64,000 bases of DNA from Gammaproteobacteria bacterium (GTDB lineage Bacteria > Pseudomonadota > Gammaproteobacteria > UBA6186 > Azoamicaceae), in NCBI GenBank assembly GCA_030431675.1, contig JAUIIV010000002.1, positions 164,036 through 228,035 of the forward strand, read 5' to 3'. Made by a program: the position numbers and the translations under genes. The notes below the pieces were generated by a model. The model was not told the DNA's origin and ran no database searches. It saw only the letters and a program-made list of their open reading frames with translations. Shown in pieces: positions 1-9,393 of this stretch (the first letter of the stretch is position 1; each line of letters begins with the position of its first letter).

Positions 1-2187
1 AAAGTAATTCACATACCCGCCACCAAGCATTGATGATAGTGCTGCACCAATATCACTCATTTGCAAACCAAGCTGCGCTGCCTTCTCGCGATTAATTACC
101 ACAGTTGCCTGTGGACTATCAATCTTCAGATCTTGATCAACAAACATAAACATACCTTTGTTACGCAACTCTTGCATAAAGTCCAAAGTGATCTCATTTA
201 AACGCTCAAAACCCTGGGTAGTCTGTAAAACAAATTGCACTGGCAAGCCCTGACTACCTGGCAGCGGTGGTGGTTGAAAAACCGCTATCTTATAACCTGC
301 AACTTGAGACAGTTCCTGTTGCACTAATGGCTGGATCTGCTGAGCAGTACGTTTACGCTCATCCCACGGCTTTAGCACCATACCAGCAATAGAGGTCCCA
401 GGTGCCTCAATCTGAAACACATGATCCATTTCTGGGAAAGTAGTGAAAATTTTATAAATCTCATCAGAGTACAACAATCTCTGTTGCAAAGTTGCATTTG
501 GCGCGGCACTAGAGAAAGCTAAAATAATCCCTTGATCCTCTTGTGGTGCTAGCTCCTTCTTAGATGCAGAATACATAAAAAATATGCCAACTAAAATGAT
601 AATAGAAAACACCATGCTCACACTTAGAGTATCAAGACTACTATGCAGTGAAGACTCATACCTTTTGCGCAGACCATCAAAAAACTTATCAATCCAACCA
701 CTGCCAAACATATGCGGCTTAAGCATCTTTGCACCCATCATTGGCGATAATGTCAGTGCTACAATAGCCGAGATAACCACTGAGCCTACTAGAGTAAATG
801 CAAATTCAGTAAATAAAGCTCCTGTTAAACCACTCTGAAAACCAATCGGCACATAAACCGCTAATAAAACCACCGTAGTAGCAATAATTGGATTTGCCAA
901 CTCCCTTGCTGCTAATATTGCAGCTTCTTTAGGCGACTTACCTTCTTCTAAATGTCGGTTAATATTCTCTACAATAATAATCGCATCATCTACTACCAAT
1001 CCTATGGCTAACACCAAAGCTAATAGTGTCAAGAGGTTAATACTAAAACCAAACATCAGCATAAAAATAAATGCGCCAACTAACGATAATGGGATCGCAA
1101 CTACCGGAATAATCACGGAGCGAATATTACCCAAGAAGGCCAAAATAACTAAAGTTACAATAACTAATGCCTCGACTAAAGTATGGATCACCTCATCTAT
1201 AGAGCTATTTACAAATTTTGTGGCATCATAAACAATCTCGCCATTTAAACCCTCTGGCAACTCTGCTTGAATACCCGGAAAAACGTTGCGCACCCGACCG
1301 ATAACTTCTAGCAAGTTAGAGCCTGGGGCAATGCTAATACCTATATAAACTGCCCTCTTACCATCAAAGGCTACACTGGATTCATAACTATCAGCACCCA
1401 AAGTTACCGTACCAACATCAGATAATTTTACTAGCGCATCCCCATCACGCTTAACAATCATATTTTTAAAATCTTCTAATGTGTGCAGATCAGTAGTCGC
1501 TGTCAATTCGACCTGCACCATTTGACCTTTGGTATTTCCAAGTCCCGAAATATAATTATTATCTTGAATTGCTTTATAAATATCTGCTGCCGTCAAATCA
1601 TACGCTGCTAACTTTTGGGGATCTAACCAAGCACGCATAGCAAAATTCTGTCCACCTAAGATTTCAGCAGTCTGCACACCAAGTATTGCTTGTAACTTAG
1701 GTTGAACCACTCTCACCAAATAATCAGTAATGCTGTTTTCAGGCAATACATCACTATTAAAGCCAATATACATGGAGTCGATAGTCTCACCGACATTAAT
1801 AGTAATTACCGGCTGCTGCGCCTCGGGGGGTAAAATATTGAGTACAGAGGAGACTTTAGTACTAATTTCTGTTAAAGCTTCATTTGGGTCATAATTTAAT
1901 ACTAAGTAACAATTAATAGTACTTGTGCTTGTAGTACTAGATGAAGTCATATAGTCAATGCCATTAGCTTGTGAAATAGCATTCTCTAAAGGAGTAGTAA
2001 TAAATCCAGCAATTACAGAGGCATCTGCACCATAGTAAGTGGTTGTAATGGTTACTACGGCATTCTCGGTACGTGGATACTGCAATACTGGTAACGACGA
2101 GATTGCCCGTAAACCAATTACAAATATTCCAAGACTTATTACCGAGGCTAGAACTGGTCGCTTAATAAAAATATCAGTAAAAAACAT
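1..2187 (-). CDS. RND efflux permease, C-terminus cut by window edge
   Basis: Inner-membrane proton-driven pump subunit of a tripartite RND (AcrB/MexB-like) multidrug exporter. Translating the complement from the ATG at 2187 gives 729 uninterrupted codons running off the left edge; the family is usually about 1020-1040 residues, so roughly 300 are missing. The start MFFTDIFIKRPVLASVISL is the typical cytoplasmic tail plus TM1. The TM4 segment LVLAIGLVVDDAIIIVENI carries the paired Asp residues of the proton relay. Porter-domain sequence lies between, with PQEDQGIILAF after TM7 opening the second half. It starts 2 nt after the stop of the adaptor gene, so the two are co-transcribed. No outer-membrane partner is adjacent; the TolC at 41657 could serve. 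Substrate unknown. Confidence 0.93.
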   Translation of the reverse strand, partial: MFFTDIFIKRPVLASVISLGIFVIGLRAISSLPVLQYPRTENAVVTITTTYYGADASVIAGFITTPLENAISQANGIDYMTSSSTTSTSTINCYLVLNYDPNEALTEISTKVSSVLNILPPEAQQPVITINVGETIDSMYIGFNSDVLPENSITDYLVRVVQPKLQAILGVQTAEILGGQNFAMRAWLDPQKLAAYDLTAADIYKAIQDNNYISGLGNTKGQMVQVELTATTDLHTLEDFKNMIVKRDGDALVKLSDVGTVTLGADSYESSVAFDGKRAVYIGISIAPGSNLLEVIGRVRNVFPGIQAELPEGLNGEIVYDATKFVNSSIDEVIHTLVEALVIVTLVILAFLGNIRSVIIPVVAIPLSLVGAFIFMLMFGFSINLLTLLALVLAIGLVVDDAIIIVENINRHLEEGKSPKEAAILAARELANPIIATTVVLLAVYVPIGFQSGLTGALFTEFAFTLVGSVVISAIVALTLSPMMGAKMLKPHMFGSGWIDKFFDGLRKRYESSLHSSLDTLSVSMVFSIIILVGIFFMYSASKKELAPQEDQGIILAFSSAAPNATLQQRLLYSDEIYKIFTTFPEMDHVFQIEAPGTSIAGMVLKPWDERKRTAQQIQPLVQQELSQVAGYKIAVFQPPPLPGSQGLPVQFVLQTTQGFERLNEITLDFMQELRNKGMFMFVDQDLKIDSPQATVVINREKAAQLGLQMSDIGAALSSMLGGGYVNYF

Positions 2188-2189
2188 AG

Positions 2190-3434
2190 CTACTTGCTTG
2201 TAGGATATTCATGCGGTGATGGATCACTATCATCTGTAGGCTGCACACTGTTGTTGATTTGTATCCTACTGCCATTTTGCAATTTCAATTGCCCCGCAGT
2301 TACCACTACTTCTCCTTCCTTTAGTCCCTTGATAATTGCCACCTGATCACCACGTGTTGGCCCTAAGACCACAAATCTTTGCTCTGCAATAAGTGGTTCA
2401 TCCTGATCTTTAGATGTATTCTTTTCTGCTACCCTGCCTTTTTCCGCAACTTTTTGGGTACCTTGCGCTGACTTATTTTTACTGGTTGGAGCCTGCTCAG
2501 AAACTGGATCCTTTTTAGCACTAGCTTTTTTTACTACAAACACAGTGTCGCCATATGGATTGTAAGTAATCGCCGTTTGCGGCAAAGTTATATATTCCTT
2601 GGACTCGCCTAAATTGATATTGATTACCCCATACATACCTGGTAATAGTTCTTTTTCAGTATTATCTATCGCCGCACGAATCAGTACATTTCTAGTAGCC
2701 TGATCCACTTTAGAATTAAGAGCCCATACTTTGCCAATGTACTTTTTATCGGGGTATAAATCTGTAGATAAATTAACCTGCTGGCCAAGTTTTACCTTAG
2801 ATAAATCCCCCTGGGGCAAGTAAAAATCAAAATAGATAGGATCTAAAGCCTGTAAAGTAACCATGTCCATACCAGCATTAATATACTGTCCCAAGTCTAC
2901 TTTACGAATTCCTAGCATCCCAGCGAATGGCGCACGAATAAATTTCTTAGCTATTAAAGCTTCCTGTTGCTGAACTTGTGCCTTAGCCTTTTCTAAATTA
3001 GCTACTGACATGTCTACAGTCGCTTGCGCCACCGTCTTTTCTTTGAGTTGTCTATAGTCTCTTTCGTAGGTCAGACCAGCTAAGTGCGCCTCTGCTTGCA
3101 ACGAAGCAAGGGCTGCAACCTCATCATCAACTCTAAATTTTACTAATAAAGTGCCACTTTCTACTTGATCACCAGACTCAAAATATATCCCTTCTACCAA
3201 GCCTGGCACTTCGCTAGATATATCTACCCCACGCACTGCACGTAAAGTGCCAACACCTACTATAGTACTTTGCCATTTTTGGATATTTGCAACCGTGGTA
3301 GACACTGTTACTGCCCGTTGCCCCATTTTGCTCATGTACTTTTTGATCATAGCGCCTTCGAACATTTTCCATGCTATAACCCCACCACCTATTACAGAGC
3401 AGAAAATTAACATTATCAGCATGCGCTTTATCAT
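2190..3434 (-). CDS. RND efflux periplasmic adaptor (membrane fusion protein)
   Basis: Adaptor linking the RND permease encoded just downstream to an outer-membrane channel. 414 residues: N-terminal membrane anchor at about 7-22, then a lipoyl/barrel-sandwich half near 72-100 (VDISSEVPGLVEGIYFESGD), a Gln/Ala-rich alpha-helical hairpin at about 105-160, the second lipoyl half (IRAPFAGMLGIRKVDLGQYI), a beta-barrel domain to about 275, and a membrane-proximal domain. Odd feature: the membrane-proximal domain is interrupted at about residues 301-347 by a Lys/Gln/Glu/Ser-rich low-complexity insert. Adaptor upstream of permease is the usual order. Closest to MexA/AcrA-type and related adaptors; the exact subfamily cannot be assigned by eye. 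Confidence 0.92.
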   Translation of the reverse strand: MIKRMLIMLIFCSVIGGGVIAWKMFEGAMIKKYMSKMGQRAVTVSTTVANIQKWQSTIVGVGTLRAVRGVDISSEVPGLVEGIYFESGDQVESGTLLVKFRVDDEVAALASLQAEAHLAGLTYERDYRQLKEKTVAQATVDMSVANLEKAKAQVQQQEALIAKKFIRAPFAGMLGIRKVDLGQYINAGMDMVTLQALDPIYFDFYLPQGDLSKVKLGQQVNLSTDLYPDKKYIGKVWALNSKVDQATRNVLIRAAIDNTEKELLPGMYGVININLGESKEYITLPQTAITYNPYGDTVFVVKKASAKKDPVSEQAPTSKNKSAQGTQKVAEKGRVAEKNTSKDQDEPLIAEQRFVVLGPTRGDQVAIIKGLKEGEVVVTAGQLKLQNGSRIQINNSVQPTDDSDPSPHEYPTSK

Positions 3435-3467
3435 TTGAGCCTCATTTAATATCGTTCTCTTTATATT

Positions 3468-4439
3468 TTAGTCGCTATCATTATAAGTAAACTGCTTACC
3501 CTGATAGTTAGTCACCTCATATATAGAGCTTTTTTTACTCAAATAACATGGACCTATAGGTGATTTGCCAGCTCCACCAGGAATATCTAAGACATACTCC
3601 GGCAAACATAGTCCTGAATAACTCCCACGTAATTCAGCCATAATCTTCTGACCAGTCTCAATGCTGGTCCTAAAATGACTTGTACCCTCAGCTCTATCTA
3701 AATGATGCAAGTAATAAGGTTTTATGCGATGTTGCACCATCTTACGAAATAACTTGCCTAGTATCTCGGTACTATCATTAACACCACGTAGCAAAACAGT
3801 TTGTCCAATTAGTACAACTCCAGCATCCGCTAGCTGAGAAATAGCTGCAATTGCAGGCTCAGTAAACTCATCAGGATGATTCATATGTAAAGCCATATAA
3901 ACTGGCTTGCGTTGCTTTAATACTGCAAGTAGGTCTAAATTTATACGTTTAGAATCTACGATAGGCACCCGAGTATGTAAGCGAATAACAGCCACATGTT
4001 CTATTTGATCTAATTTACTAATGATTTGCTGCAACTTAGCTGGCGACAACACCAATGGATCACCACCAGATAAAATAACTTCCCAGATTTCCGGATGGTT
4101 TCTAATATACTCATAGCAATTTTCTAATTCATCTGCAGTCAAGCTGGTATTTTGCTTGCCAACAGTCTCTCGCCTAAAACAAAATCTACAATACACTGCA
4201 CACACTTTAACCGGATGTAGCAAACATCTATCTGGATAACGATGGATTATGCCCTTAATAGGAGAGTATGTATGATCACCAATTGGATCATGTAATTCAC
4301 TTGGTTTAGATATTAATTCTTGTTCTGTGGGAACAAATTGCTTAGCAATACCCGGTTTATCTAAGCTACTCTTTATTTGTCTGGTAACGCCGACAGCAAA
4401 TTTACTGGTAACCTGTTGTAGTTTAGTTTCATCTTGCAT
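3468..4439 (-). CDS. epmB: KamA-family radical SAM aminomutase, probable EF-P lysine activation enzyme
   Basis: Lysine 2,3-aminomutase family enzyme; in EF-P carriers such proteins convert alpha-lysine to beta-lysine for EF-P modification. 323 residues. The radical SAM cluster motif is CAVYCRFCFRRE near residue 80, followed by LSGGDPLVL (SAM-binding GGD). DIPGGAGKSP near residue 284 supplies the PLP lysine. The N-terminus DPIGDHTYSPIKGIIHRYPD resembles the KamA-like group found in many alphaproteobacteria more than E. coli EpmB. It is separated from epmA-efp (31512-32997) and sits beside alr. The functional assignment to EF-P rests on the presence of epmA and efp in the same window; free lysine metabolism is the alternative. 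Confidence 0.8.
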   Translation of the reverse strand: MQDETKLQQVTSKFAVGVTRQIKSSLDKPGIAKQFVPTEQELISKPSELHDPIGDHTYSPIKGIIHRYPDRCLLHPVKVCAVYCRFCFRRETVGKQNTSLTADELENCYEYIRNHPEIWEVILSGGDPLVLSPAKLQQIISKLDQIEHVAVIRLHTRVPIVDSKRINLDLLAVLKQRKPVYMALHMNHPDEFTEPAIAAISQLADAGVVLIGQTVLLRGVNDSTEILGKLFRKMVQHRIKPYYLHHLDRAEGTSHFRTSIETGQKIMAELRGSYSGLCLPEYVLDIPGGAGKSPIGPCYLSKKSSIYEVTNYQGKQFTYNDSD

Positions 4440-4477
4440 TGTTATAATTTATCTAAAAGTAGCAACAAAAGTGTGCA

Positions 4478-5608
4478 TCAAGTAAAAATCCTAGGTAAAC
4501 GGTCATTAAAGCCACATAAAATTTCATAGGGAATAGTGTCACAAGTATCACTAATTTGTTCCATAGTTATACTAGCACCATTATCTTCTCCTATAATAGT
4601 AACCACATCCCCAACATATCCAGAGTCATCACCAATATCGACCATAAATTGATCCATACATACATCACCTACTACAGGATAATGTTTACCTTTAAGAATT
4701 ACCGTAGATTTATTTGAAAGTGCACGCCTATACCCATCACCATATCCTAATGGAATAGTCAAAATTCTACTTTGTTTTTTAGCTTTATAAGAATGGTTAT
4801 AACTCACTCCATGTCCTACCATAATGGTTTTAAAATAAGATACTCGTGCTTTAACAGCAAAACATGGCTGTATACCATGCAAATCACTCGGTAAATCGTT
4901 ACGTGGATAATAACCGTAGCTCAGCAAACCTGGACGCACCATATCAAGATGTGTCTCAGGATGGCATGCAACAGCCGCAGAATTGGCAAAATGGCACAAT
5001 ACTGAAGAATCATCAGTTAAATTATGGTGCTGCAAAAATTGTAAAAAAGTTTCAGACTGCTCGTTAAAAAATGGATCATCCGGTGTTGCCGCCGTCGCAA
5101 AGTGTGAGTATATACCCACCAACTCAATACAAGAATTATTGCGAATGTACTCTATAACTGCCGGGGCTGTACTAACGCGCATGCCAGTACGATTCATACC
5201 CGAATCTATTTCTAAATGGACTTTAATCGGTGCGGACAAATGTATTTGCTCACTTTTTTCCGCTAATAACTTAGCCTTATATAAAGAGCTTATAGTAACT
5301 TCTAAATTATACTGTGCTAAAGCATGCACTTGTTCGGCGTGAATTGCCCCCATCACCAAAATAGGGTTAACAATACCCGCTTCACGTAATATGGCGCCCT
5401 CCTGCAAGCAAGATACTCCAAAGTAGTCAACCAAGTCTGCAGTATGTTGGGCTGTAGGTACTAAACCATGCCCATAGGCATTGGCTTTTACAGGTAGTAA
5501 TAATTTAGGGTGTTTACCTATATATTGACGAATAATTTGTAAATTTTTGCGTAGCTGAGCAGTATCTATTTCAATCCATGCGGGATGCGCATATGGTACG
5601 TTATCCAT
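4478..5608 (-). CDS. alr: Alanine racemase
   Basis: PLP enzyme interconverting L- and D-alanine for peptidoglycan. 376 residues, normal length. The N-terminus HPAWIEIDTAQLRKNLQII leads to the PLP-lysine motif VKANAYGHG (Lys about 42). The second-base tyrosine lies in GVSYNHSY near residue 268, and LGYGDGYRR and VGDVCMDQFMVDIG are the conserved C-terminal barrel motifs. It starts 2 nt after dnaB, the usual dnaB-alr order in gammaproteobacteria, and so is probably co-transcribed. Confidence 0.96.
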   Translation of the reverse strand: MDNVPYAHPAWIEIDTAQLRKNLQIIRQYIGKHPKLLLPVKANAYGHGLVPTAQHTADLVDYFGVSCLQEGAILREAGIVNPILVMGAIHAEQVHALAQYNLEVTISSLYKAKLLAEKSEQIHLSAPIKVHLEIDSGMNRTGMRVSTAPAVIEYIRNNSCIELVGIYSHFATAATPDDPFFNEQSETFLQFLQHHNLTDDSSVLCHFANSAAVACHPETHLDMVRPGLLSYGYYPRNDLPSDLHGIQPCFAVKARVSYFKTIMVGHGVSYNHSYKAKKQSRILTIPLGYGDGYRRALSNKSTVILKGKHYPVVGDVCMDQFMVDIGDDSGYVGDVVTIIGEDNGASITMEQISDTCDTIPYEILCGFNDRLPRIFT

Positions 5609-5610
5609 AC

Positions 5611-6990
5611 TTAAAACTCCGCAGTTTCAAAACTTTTATCTCCTGACATTTCATCAACTTGACGATTAGTAAAATTTTCAAATCTAGAATAATGCCCAAG
5701 AAATGTTAACCTAACTGTACCAATTGGACCATTACGTTGTTTAGCTACAATTATCTCTGCAGTGCCTTTCGCTGGTGAATCTTTATGATAAACTTCATCC
5801 CTATAGATAAACAAAATTAAATCAGCATCCTGCTCTAATGCTCCAGACTCACGCAAATCACTCATCATAGGGCGTCTATCAGTACGTTGCTCCAAACTTC
5901 GATTAAGCTGCGACAAAGCAATAATTGGAACATTAAGCTCCCTTGCTAGTGACTTTAGAGAACGCGATATTTCTGAAATTTCCGCGGCACGATGTTCGCT
6001 AGAACCTGAAACGCGCATTAACTGCAGATAATCTAAGACTATTAAGCCTAAATCTCCCTGCTCACGTACTACTCTTCTCGCTCTTGCACGAACTTCACTA
6101 GGGCCAAGTGCACCAGTATCATCAATAAATACTTTCTTTTCTGACATCATTGCAATTGCCGAGGACAATCGAGGCCAATCACCATCATCTAACTGTCCAC
6201 TACGAATACGTTGCATCTCAATACGTCCTAGAGAGGATAACATTCTCATAGCTAGCTGCTCAGAGGGCATTTCCATACTAAAAATAAGCACCGGACGATC
6301 ACCCATCATGCCAACATATTCAGCAATATTCATCGCAAAGGTCGTTTTACCCATCGATGGGCGACCAGCAACAATAATTAAATCAGATTTTTGTAGACCT
6401 GCAGTCAGCTTATCTAGATCAGAAAAGCCACTTGGCATACCAGTCACTGCAGAATCAGATTCATATAGCTCTTCAATACGTTCTACAGTAGTGGTTAAAA
6501 CATCGGCAATTCCCCGTGGACCAGATCGTGCTTTAGCGCCGCGTTCAGCAATCGCAAACACTTTCTGTTCTGCAGCATCTACTAGCTCATCAGCTAAGCG
6601 GCCCTTAGGCTCAAAGCCAGAATCTGATATCTCAGTACCAACCTCAATCAACTGACGCAATACTGCACGCTCTTTAACAATATCAGCATAAGCGCGAATG
6701 TTAGCAGCACTGGGTGTGTTTTTAGCAATTTCTCCCAAATACGCTAGACCACCAGCGTCATTAAGTTCCGCTTGAGCTTCTAGCCTTTCAGAAATGGTAA
6801 TAACATCGATGGGCTTATCTTGTAAGGCAAGAGTGGCAATCGCTCGATAGATAATTCTATGATCAGCACGATAGAAGTCGTGCTCAGTTAGACGCTCGGC
6901 GACTTGTTCCCAACTATTGCCGTCGAGCATCAAGCCACCTAAGACTGCTTGTTCAGCCTCTATTGCATGCGGTGGCATTTTTACTGACAC
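5611..6990 (-). CDS. dnaB: Replicative DNA helicase DnaB
   Basis: Hexameric 5'-3' helicase that unwinds DNA ahead of the replisome. 459 residues: N-terminal domain to about 105 beginning PPHAIEAEQAVLGGLML, a linker, then a RecA-like domain with Walker A GRPSMGKTTFA, Walker B LIVLDYLQLM and the C-terminal GALEQDADLILFIYRDE. A GTG start at 6990 is chosen because AAGGA sits 5-6 nt upstream; the ATG four codons later lacks a better site. It follows rplI directly on the same strand. No priB lies in the cluster. No intein is present. Confidence 0.97.
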   Translation of the reverse strand: MSVKMPPHAIEAEQAVLGGLMLDGNSWEQVAERLTEHDFYRADHRIIYRAIATLALQDKPIDVITISERLEAQAELNDAGGLAYLGEIAKNTPSAANIRAYADIVKERAVLRQLIEVGTEISDSGFEPKGRLADELVDAAEQKVFAIAERGAKARSGPRGIADVLTTTVERIEELYESDSAVTGMPSGFSDLDKLTAGLQKSDLIIVAGRPSMGKTTFAMNIAEYVGMMGDRPVLIFSMEMPSEQLAMRMLSSLGRIEMQRIRSGQLDDGDWPRLSSAIAMMSEKKVFIDDTGALGPSEVRARARRVVREQGDLGLIVLDYLQLMRVSGSSEHRAAEISEISRSLKSLARELNVPIIALSQLNRSLEQRTDRRPMMSDLRESGALEQDADLILFIYRDEVYHKDSPAKGTAEIIVAKQRNGPIGTVRLTFLGHYSRFENFTNRQVDEMSGDKSFETAEF

Positions 6991-7003
6991 GGTATTCCTT
7001 AAG

Positions 7004-7456
7004 CTATTTTTCCGCTACGATTTCTACCTTTATTTTGGCAATAACTTCGCCATGATGCAAATGCATCTCAACTTCGTACTCACCAATTTCACGAATAGGA
7101 CCTTCAGGCATCTGCACTTCCTGCTTGTGAGCTTCTCCACCAGCAGCAACAATCGCATCTACAACTTCTGCAGCACCCACAGAGCCAAACAACTTGCCTT
7201 CTTCGCTAACTAGAGCAGTAATGGTAAGCGACAATTGTTCAAGCTTCTCTGCGCGAGCCCTAGCTTCCGATGTCTTAGCTGCTAACTGCTTCTCTAACTC
7301 TGCTCTGCGTTCTTCAAACATAGCAATATTGGCCTCAGTAGCCGGGACTGCTTTACCTTGTGGGATCAAATAATTGCGACCATAACCGCGTTTTACTTTA
7401 ACTTGTTCCCCTAGGGTACCCAAATTATGAATTTTATCTAATAAAATTACGTTCAC
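7004..7456 (-). CDS. rplI: 50S ribosomal protein L9
   Basis: Large-subunit protein near the L1 stalk base. 150 residues, normal. It begins MNVILLDKIHNLGTLGEQV and continues VKRGYGRNYLIPQGKA, the diagnostic N-terminal rRNA-binding domain, followed by the long connecting helix (about 41-75) and the C-terminal domain containing KLFGSVG. Third gene of rpsF-rpsR-rplI-dnaB. Confidence 0.98.
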   Translation of the reverse strand: MNVILLDKIHNLGTLGEQVKVKRGYGRNYLIPQGKAVPATEANIAMFEERRAELEKQLAAKTSEARARAEKLEQLSLTITALVSEEGKLFGSVGAAEVVDAIVAAGGEAHKQEVQMPEGPIREIGEYEVEMHLHHGEVIAKIKVEIVAEK

Positions 7457-7470
7457 GATACTTCCCCCAA

Positions 7471-7695
7471 TTAATGCTGATCACAATAAGGTAACAGTGC
7501 CAAGTAGCGGGCGCGCTTAATAGCGCTTGCTAATTGACGTTGGAATTTAGCACTTGCACCAGTAATACGGCTTGGTACTATTTTTCCGCTCTCAGTGATG
7601 TAATTTCTTAAAGAATTAAGATCTTTATAGTCTATATTGGCATCACCTGCCGCAAACCTTGAGAACTTTTTCTTTTTTGCTCTAAAACCTGCCAT
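7471..7695 (-). CDS. rpsR: 30S ribosomal protein S18
   Basis: Small-subunit protein that pairs with S6 on 16S rRNA. 74 residues, normal. The core motif is [19 protein letters not shown] followed by PSRITG and [19 protein letters not shown]. It lacks cysteines of the zinc-binding type. The spacing to rpsF is 11 nt. Confidence 0.98.
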   Translation of the reverse strand: MAGFRAKKKKFSRFAAGDANIDYKDLNSLRNYITESGKIVPSRITGASAKFQRQLASAIKRARYLALLPYCDQH

Positions 7696-7706
7696 TATCT
7701 ACCCCC

Positions 7707-8153
7707 TTATCCTGCTGCTTGTTCTGTGGACTGCTCAGAGTCTTGCTGACTCTTCTCAGCTACATTTGCTTCACTAGAGCTTTCACTAGCAACGAACTCT
7801 TCACGTTCGCTTTTCGCCGGAGCCTTACGTACATCTTTCTCTTTCAGCAATGGTGATACTTCAGTAACTGCACTATCTTGTTTAAATACTAGATTACGTA
7901 ATACCGCATCATTGTATCTAAAAGCTGTAGTTAGCTCATCAAGAGCCTCAGCGCCACATTCTATATTTAGTAGGATGTAATGGGCTTTATGTAAGTGGTT
8001 GATAGGGTAAGCAAGTTGTCTTCTACCCCAGTCTTCTAGACGGTGCACCTGACCTCCAGAACCTTCAATGATGCTACGATATTTATTAAGCATCGCTGGC
8101 ACCTGCTCGCTCTGATCAGGATGGACCAAAAATACGATTTCATAGTGTCTCAT
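7707..8153 (-). CDS. rpsF: 30S ribosomal protein S6
   Basis: Small-subunit platform protein and partner of S18. 148 residues: a conserved ferredoxin-like domain to about residue 100 ([19 protein letters not shown], then [20 protein letters not shown]), followed by an acidic Ser/Glu/Gln-rich tail that is longer than in E. coli S6. AAGGAG lies 10 nt before the start codon. First gene of the translation operon; the 278-bp region upstream probably carries its promoter. Confidence 0.97.
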   Translation of the reverse strand: MRHYEIVFLVHPDQSEQVPAMLNKYRSIIEGSGGQVHRLEDWGRRQLAYPINHLHKAHYILLNIECGAEALDELTTAFRYNDAVLRNLVFKQDSAVTEVSPLLKEKDVRKAPAKSEREEFVASESSSEANVAEKSQQDSEQSTEQAAG

Positions 8154-8431
8154 AACTACTAGTCTCCTTATGGTTAAAAAATTAGCCCCCGACTAAAGCC
8201 GTGAAGCAAGGAAATATAGATGCTAGATTCTAACGATTATGCCAATCAAAAGCAACCAAAAGGCTATATTCACGGTACAGCAACCATTTTATAGGCTTGT
8301 ATATGCATGCAAAATAAGTAATTGCGCATCTAATAGGAATATGATATCCTGCGCAAGTTAGTTGGCTTTTTAAAAAAAGAGCTAGGTAGCTGATAGTATT
8401 AGATCATATTAAATGGGGAGGTGTAGCAGAA
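8154..8431. promoter_or_regulatory. Divergent intergenic region, rpsF leader and eamA promoter
   Basis: No gene is visible in these 278 bases between oppositely oriented genes. On the rpsF side the untranslated leader contains a small hairpin, CGGC-TTTA-GTCG (about 8194-8205 on the complement), followed by GGGGGC and a T-run before the AAGGAG site. S6:S18 autoregulatory leaders occur at this position in many bacteria, but I cannot match the consensus by eye. The plus strand ends in GGGGAGG (about 8415-8421), the ribosome site for the transporter. Confidence 0.3.
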
Positions 8432-9373
8432 TTGGAACCACGACAGGCACGCTATATAAAAGCAAATATTCTGGGTATATTCGCCCTTATCTTTTGGTTA
8501 ATCGAGCCCTTCATTATCGATAAGATCAAGCACGTGCCGCTATTCCTACTGCTTACAATTACCTTTTTAACCTCAGCAATTATATCCATGGTGCATATTA
8601 CACGTAGCAAGCAATGGGGTAATATCTTCCGTCAGCCATTATTATTATTCTTTGCTGGCGTAATTGGAGTCTGGGGAAGTGATTTTTGCTATATATATGC
8701 AGCCCGATTAGCGCCAATAGCTTATGTAGAATTTATTGATTATCTATGGCCGCCTTTATTTGTATTGTTTGCTTGCCTCACATCACAGCACAAATTTTCG
8801 AAGAAAGAGATGTTTGGCCATGTTGCTAGCACTATAGGCTTACTAATGCTATTGGATGTTAACTTGGGAATTATTACATCCTTTAGTAGCAACTACCCAG
8901 GCTATTTGCTTGCCCTACTAGGAGCAATGCTCTGGGCCGGATTTTTAACCTATTCCAAATCTAAGCCAGAAGCGCCTGAGGGTATAGTTGGTTTATTTGG
9001 TGGTATTGGAGGATTGATCTCTGTCGCTATGCATCTGCAATATGAAACTTTCATAATGCCAAGTGTTAGCGACTTCTCGCTTGCTGTGCTATTAGGCCTA
9101 ACCGGTTTTGGTCTTGCATATCAATTTTGGGATTACGGAGTCAAGCATGGCAACATAGCATTGCTATCGCAGGCAAACTACCTATCTAGACTGTTAGGTA
9201 TTTGTGCTTTGTTCTTTTTTACCAAAGTACCGGTAACTTCTAACCTATGGATTGGCGGTGGTTTAATTGTTGCAAGCTTTGCCACATCCTACTGGCATGT
9301 AATACGGCGTATCTTTAGAAAAGTACCTGCTACGCTTAGTAACAGCATACCTATATCAATGATTAAACAATAG
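8432..9373 (+). CDS. EamA/DMT-family transporter, YddG-like
   Basis: Ten-helix inner-membrane transporter of the drug/metabolite superfamily, probably an amino-acid or metabolite exporter. 313 residues with hydrophobic segments throughout. The stretch YVEFIDYLWPPLFVLFACL near residue 98 resembles YddG aromatic amino acid exporters. The start is TTG at 8432: GGGGAGG precedes it by about 10 nt and there is no in-frame ATG nearby. It is divergent from rpsF and convergent with the SDR gene. It lies in a block not found in the classical gammaproteobacterial cluster around it. Substrate not determinable. Confidence 0.85.
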   Translation: MEPRQARYIKANILGIFALIFWLIEPFIIDKIKHVPLFLLLTITFLTSAIISMVHITRSKQWGNIFRQPLLLFFAGVIGVWGSDFCYIYAARLAPIAYVEFIDYLWPPLFVLFACLTSQHKFSKKEMFGHVASTIGLLMLLDVNLGIITSFSSNYPGYLLALLGAMLWAGFLTYSKSKPEAPEGIVGLFGGIGGLISVAMHLQYETFIMPSVSDFSLAVLLGLTGFGLAYQFWDYGVKHGNIALLSQANYLSRLLGICALFFFTKVPVTSNLWIGGGLIVASFATSYWHVIRRIFRKVPATLSNSIPISMIKQ

Positions 9374-9393
9374 TATTTTTTTCTAAGTAATAA

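Noticed and set aside
1004..1231. Plus-strand open frame
   Set aside because: Lies wholly inside the RND permease coding sequence on the other strand; no ribosome site and no recognisable product.
4864..5342. Plus-strand frames inside alr
   Set aside because: Shadow frames of the conserved alr gene without independent support.
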